Assembly (NCBI RefSeq): GCF_021532625.1
Contig: NZ_JAKGAR010000001.1
Coordinates: 186,001 to 250,000, forward strand
Length of the DNA stretch: 64,000 bases
Direction of reading: 5' to 3'
Origin: Octadecabacter algicola
GTDB lineage: Bacteria; Pseudomonadota; Alphaproteobacteria; Rhodobacterales; Rhodobacteraceae
Shown here: positions 63,710 to 64,000 of the stretch, one piece after another
How the letters are laid out: every line of letters starts with the position of its first letter
How positions within the stretch are numbered: the first letter of the stretch is position 1
Position numbers and translations under genes: made by a program
Notes under the pieces: generated by a model
Seen by the model: only the letters and a program-made list of their open reading frames with translations
What the model was told of the DNA's origin: nothing
The model's database searches: none

Positions 63710-63728
63710 ATGTGAATGCTTTTCACAT
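63710..63728 (-). promoter_or_regulatory. 19-bp palindrome, proximal copy, upstream of DUF2852 gene
   Basis: ATGTGAA and TTCACAT around TGCTT, 31 bases upstream of the start codon. It matches the second copy at 16 of 19 positions, so it is likely a binding site for a dimeric regulator. Its location close to the start suggests repression. Confidence 0.6.
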
Positions 63729-63767
63729 TACCAAGATGGGGCGGTAAGTCGGTTGGCGCAAGGTATA

Positions 63768-63786
63768 ATGTAAATGTTTTTTACAT
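63768..63786 (-). promoter_or_regulatory. 19-bp palindrome, distal copy, upstream of DUF2852 gene
   Basis: ATGTAAA and TTTACAT around TGTTT, extendable to eight-base arms. Centre-to-centre distance to the proximal copy is 58 bases, about five and a half turns. Same candidate regulator as the proximal copy. Confidence 0.6.
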
Positions 63787-63838
63787 TTACTTTGTAAGGC
63801 TTTGTTTTTCAGTTGTAAAAAATCAATTTGAGAAGGGT

Positions 63839-64000
63839 TTACTCGGTCAAGCAGCGCCCGTTAGGCAAGATTTCCGCTGGGCCAGCCCCAGTCAACTCTC
63901 GCGATGTGTCTGCATCCCAGAACTCCATTAGGACACCCTGAACGGCAAGTGAGTTATATCTGGGGGGCAGGCGATCTGGATGAGATTCAAACATCATCGG
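63839..64000 (-). CDS. 3' end of an unidentified gene
   Basis: A minus-strand frame is open from the window edge to a TAA at 63839-63841, giving 53 visible residues (for example LAVQGVLMEFWDADTSREL). Codon use looks coding. It may continue beyond the window or start at one of the two Met codons at its very beginning. Not recognised. Confidence 0.5.
   Translation of the reverse strand, partial: PMMFESHPDRLPPRYNSLAVQGVLMEFWDADTSRELTGAGPAEILPNGRCLTE

Noticed and set aside
63710-63786. CRP, FNR or PpsR sites upstream of DUF2852
   Set aside because: Half-site spacing differs: TGTGA-N7-TCACA rather than N6, TGT-N11-ACA rather than N12, and no TTGAT/ATCAA core.
1-64000. CRISPR array, tRNA or rRNA genes
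   Set aside because: No regular short repeats with spacers, no cloverleaf with CCA end and no rRNA signature were found by eye; a tRNAscan or Infernal run would be decisive.

Overview
The window comes from the chromosome of an alphaproteobacterium of the Rhodobacteraceae, most likely the marine Roseobacter group. The grounds are gene content and order: a complete RcGTA-type gene transfer agent cluster, a pyruvate dehydrogenase operon whose E1-beta carries its own lipoyl domain, VPLPA-CTERM surface proteins, RTX repeats, TRAP transport and paired DUF2852 proteins. The genus cannot be fixed from sequence reading alone. No rRNA, tRNA, CRISPR array or intact insertion sequence was seen.

Layout. 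1-6.6 kb: 3' end of tig, two tandem secreted paralogs of unknown function, a Tat-exported cyclic nucleotide phosphodiesterase, the rpsF-rpsR-rplI ribosomal operon (minus strand) and a small membrane protein. 6.7-11.5 kb: fatty acid synthesis cluster fabD-fabG-acpP-fabF, with mltG abutting fabF. 11.7-26.0 kb: gene transfer agent structural genes g1 to g15 in canonical order, almost all touching or overlapping, plus one small downstream gene. 26-32 kb: cysE, an AhpD-like protein, a crotonase and the pdhA-pdhB-pdhC operon (minus). 32-34 kb: a small accessory patch (GNAT, VPLPA-CTERM protein, small unknown gene) that separates pdhA from ftsB. 34-43 kb: ftsB, class I fructose-bisphosphate aldolase, pgk, two cyclophilins, DUF3179, selO, GNAT, purU, nucleoside hydrolase. 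43-48 kb: a Rieske oxygenase with a small partner, an EF-hand protein, and ilvI-X-lipoprotein-ilvH (minus) behind a leader-peptide attenuator. 48.7-50 kb: an RTX protein. 50-57 kb: a sensor kinase/response regulator pair divergent from a three-gene TRAP transporter with enlarged membrane subunits. 57-64 kb: a second VPLPA-CTERM protein, a divergent SDR/AraC pair, a TupA-like ATP-grasp protein, bpt, two DUF2852 genes and the 3' end of an unidentified gene.

How it works together. Most of the window is core metabolism (lipids, pyruvate, glycolysis, branched-chain amino acids) with little sign of transfer. The gene transfer agent is a domesticated phage head-tail operon: terminase, portal, prohead protease, capsid, connectors, tail, hub, cell-wall peptidase and receptor-contacting megatron protein. 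No integrase, repressor or replication gene accompanies it, which fits a gene transfer agent rather than a prophage.

Best leads beyond the genes: (1) a strongly folded non-coding element of about 110 nt between the capsid gene and the next gene of the gene transfer agent operon; (2) a leader peptide reading MPCILLVVIETRMGL with a terminator and antiterminator upstream of ilvI; (3) two near-identical 19-bp palindromes upstream of the DUF2852 pair; (4) a 24-bp palindrome upstream of pdhA and a tandem 11-bp repeat with a related GTTAGCG core upstream of the aldolase gene, which could belong to one LacI-type regulon; (5) a nested 68-nt stem-loop downstream of the DUF2852 genes.
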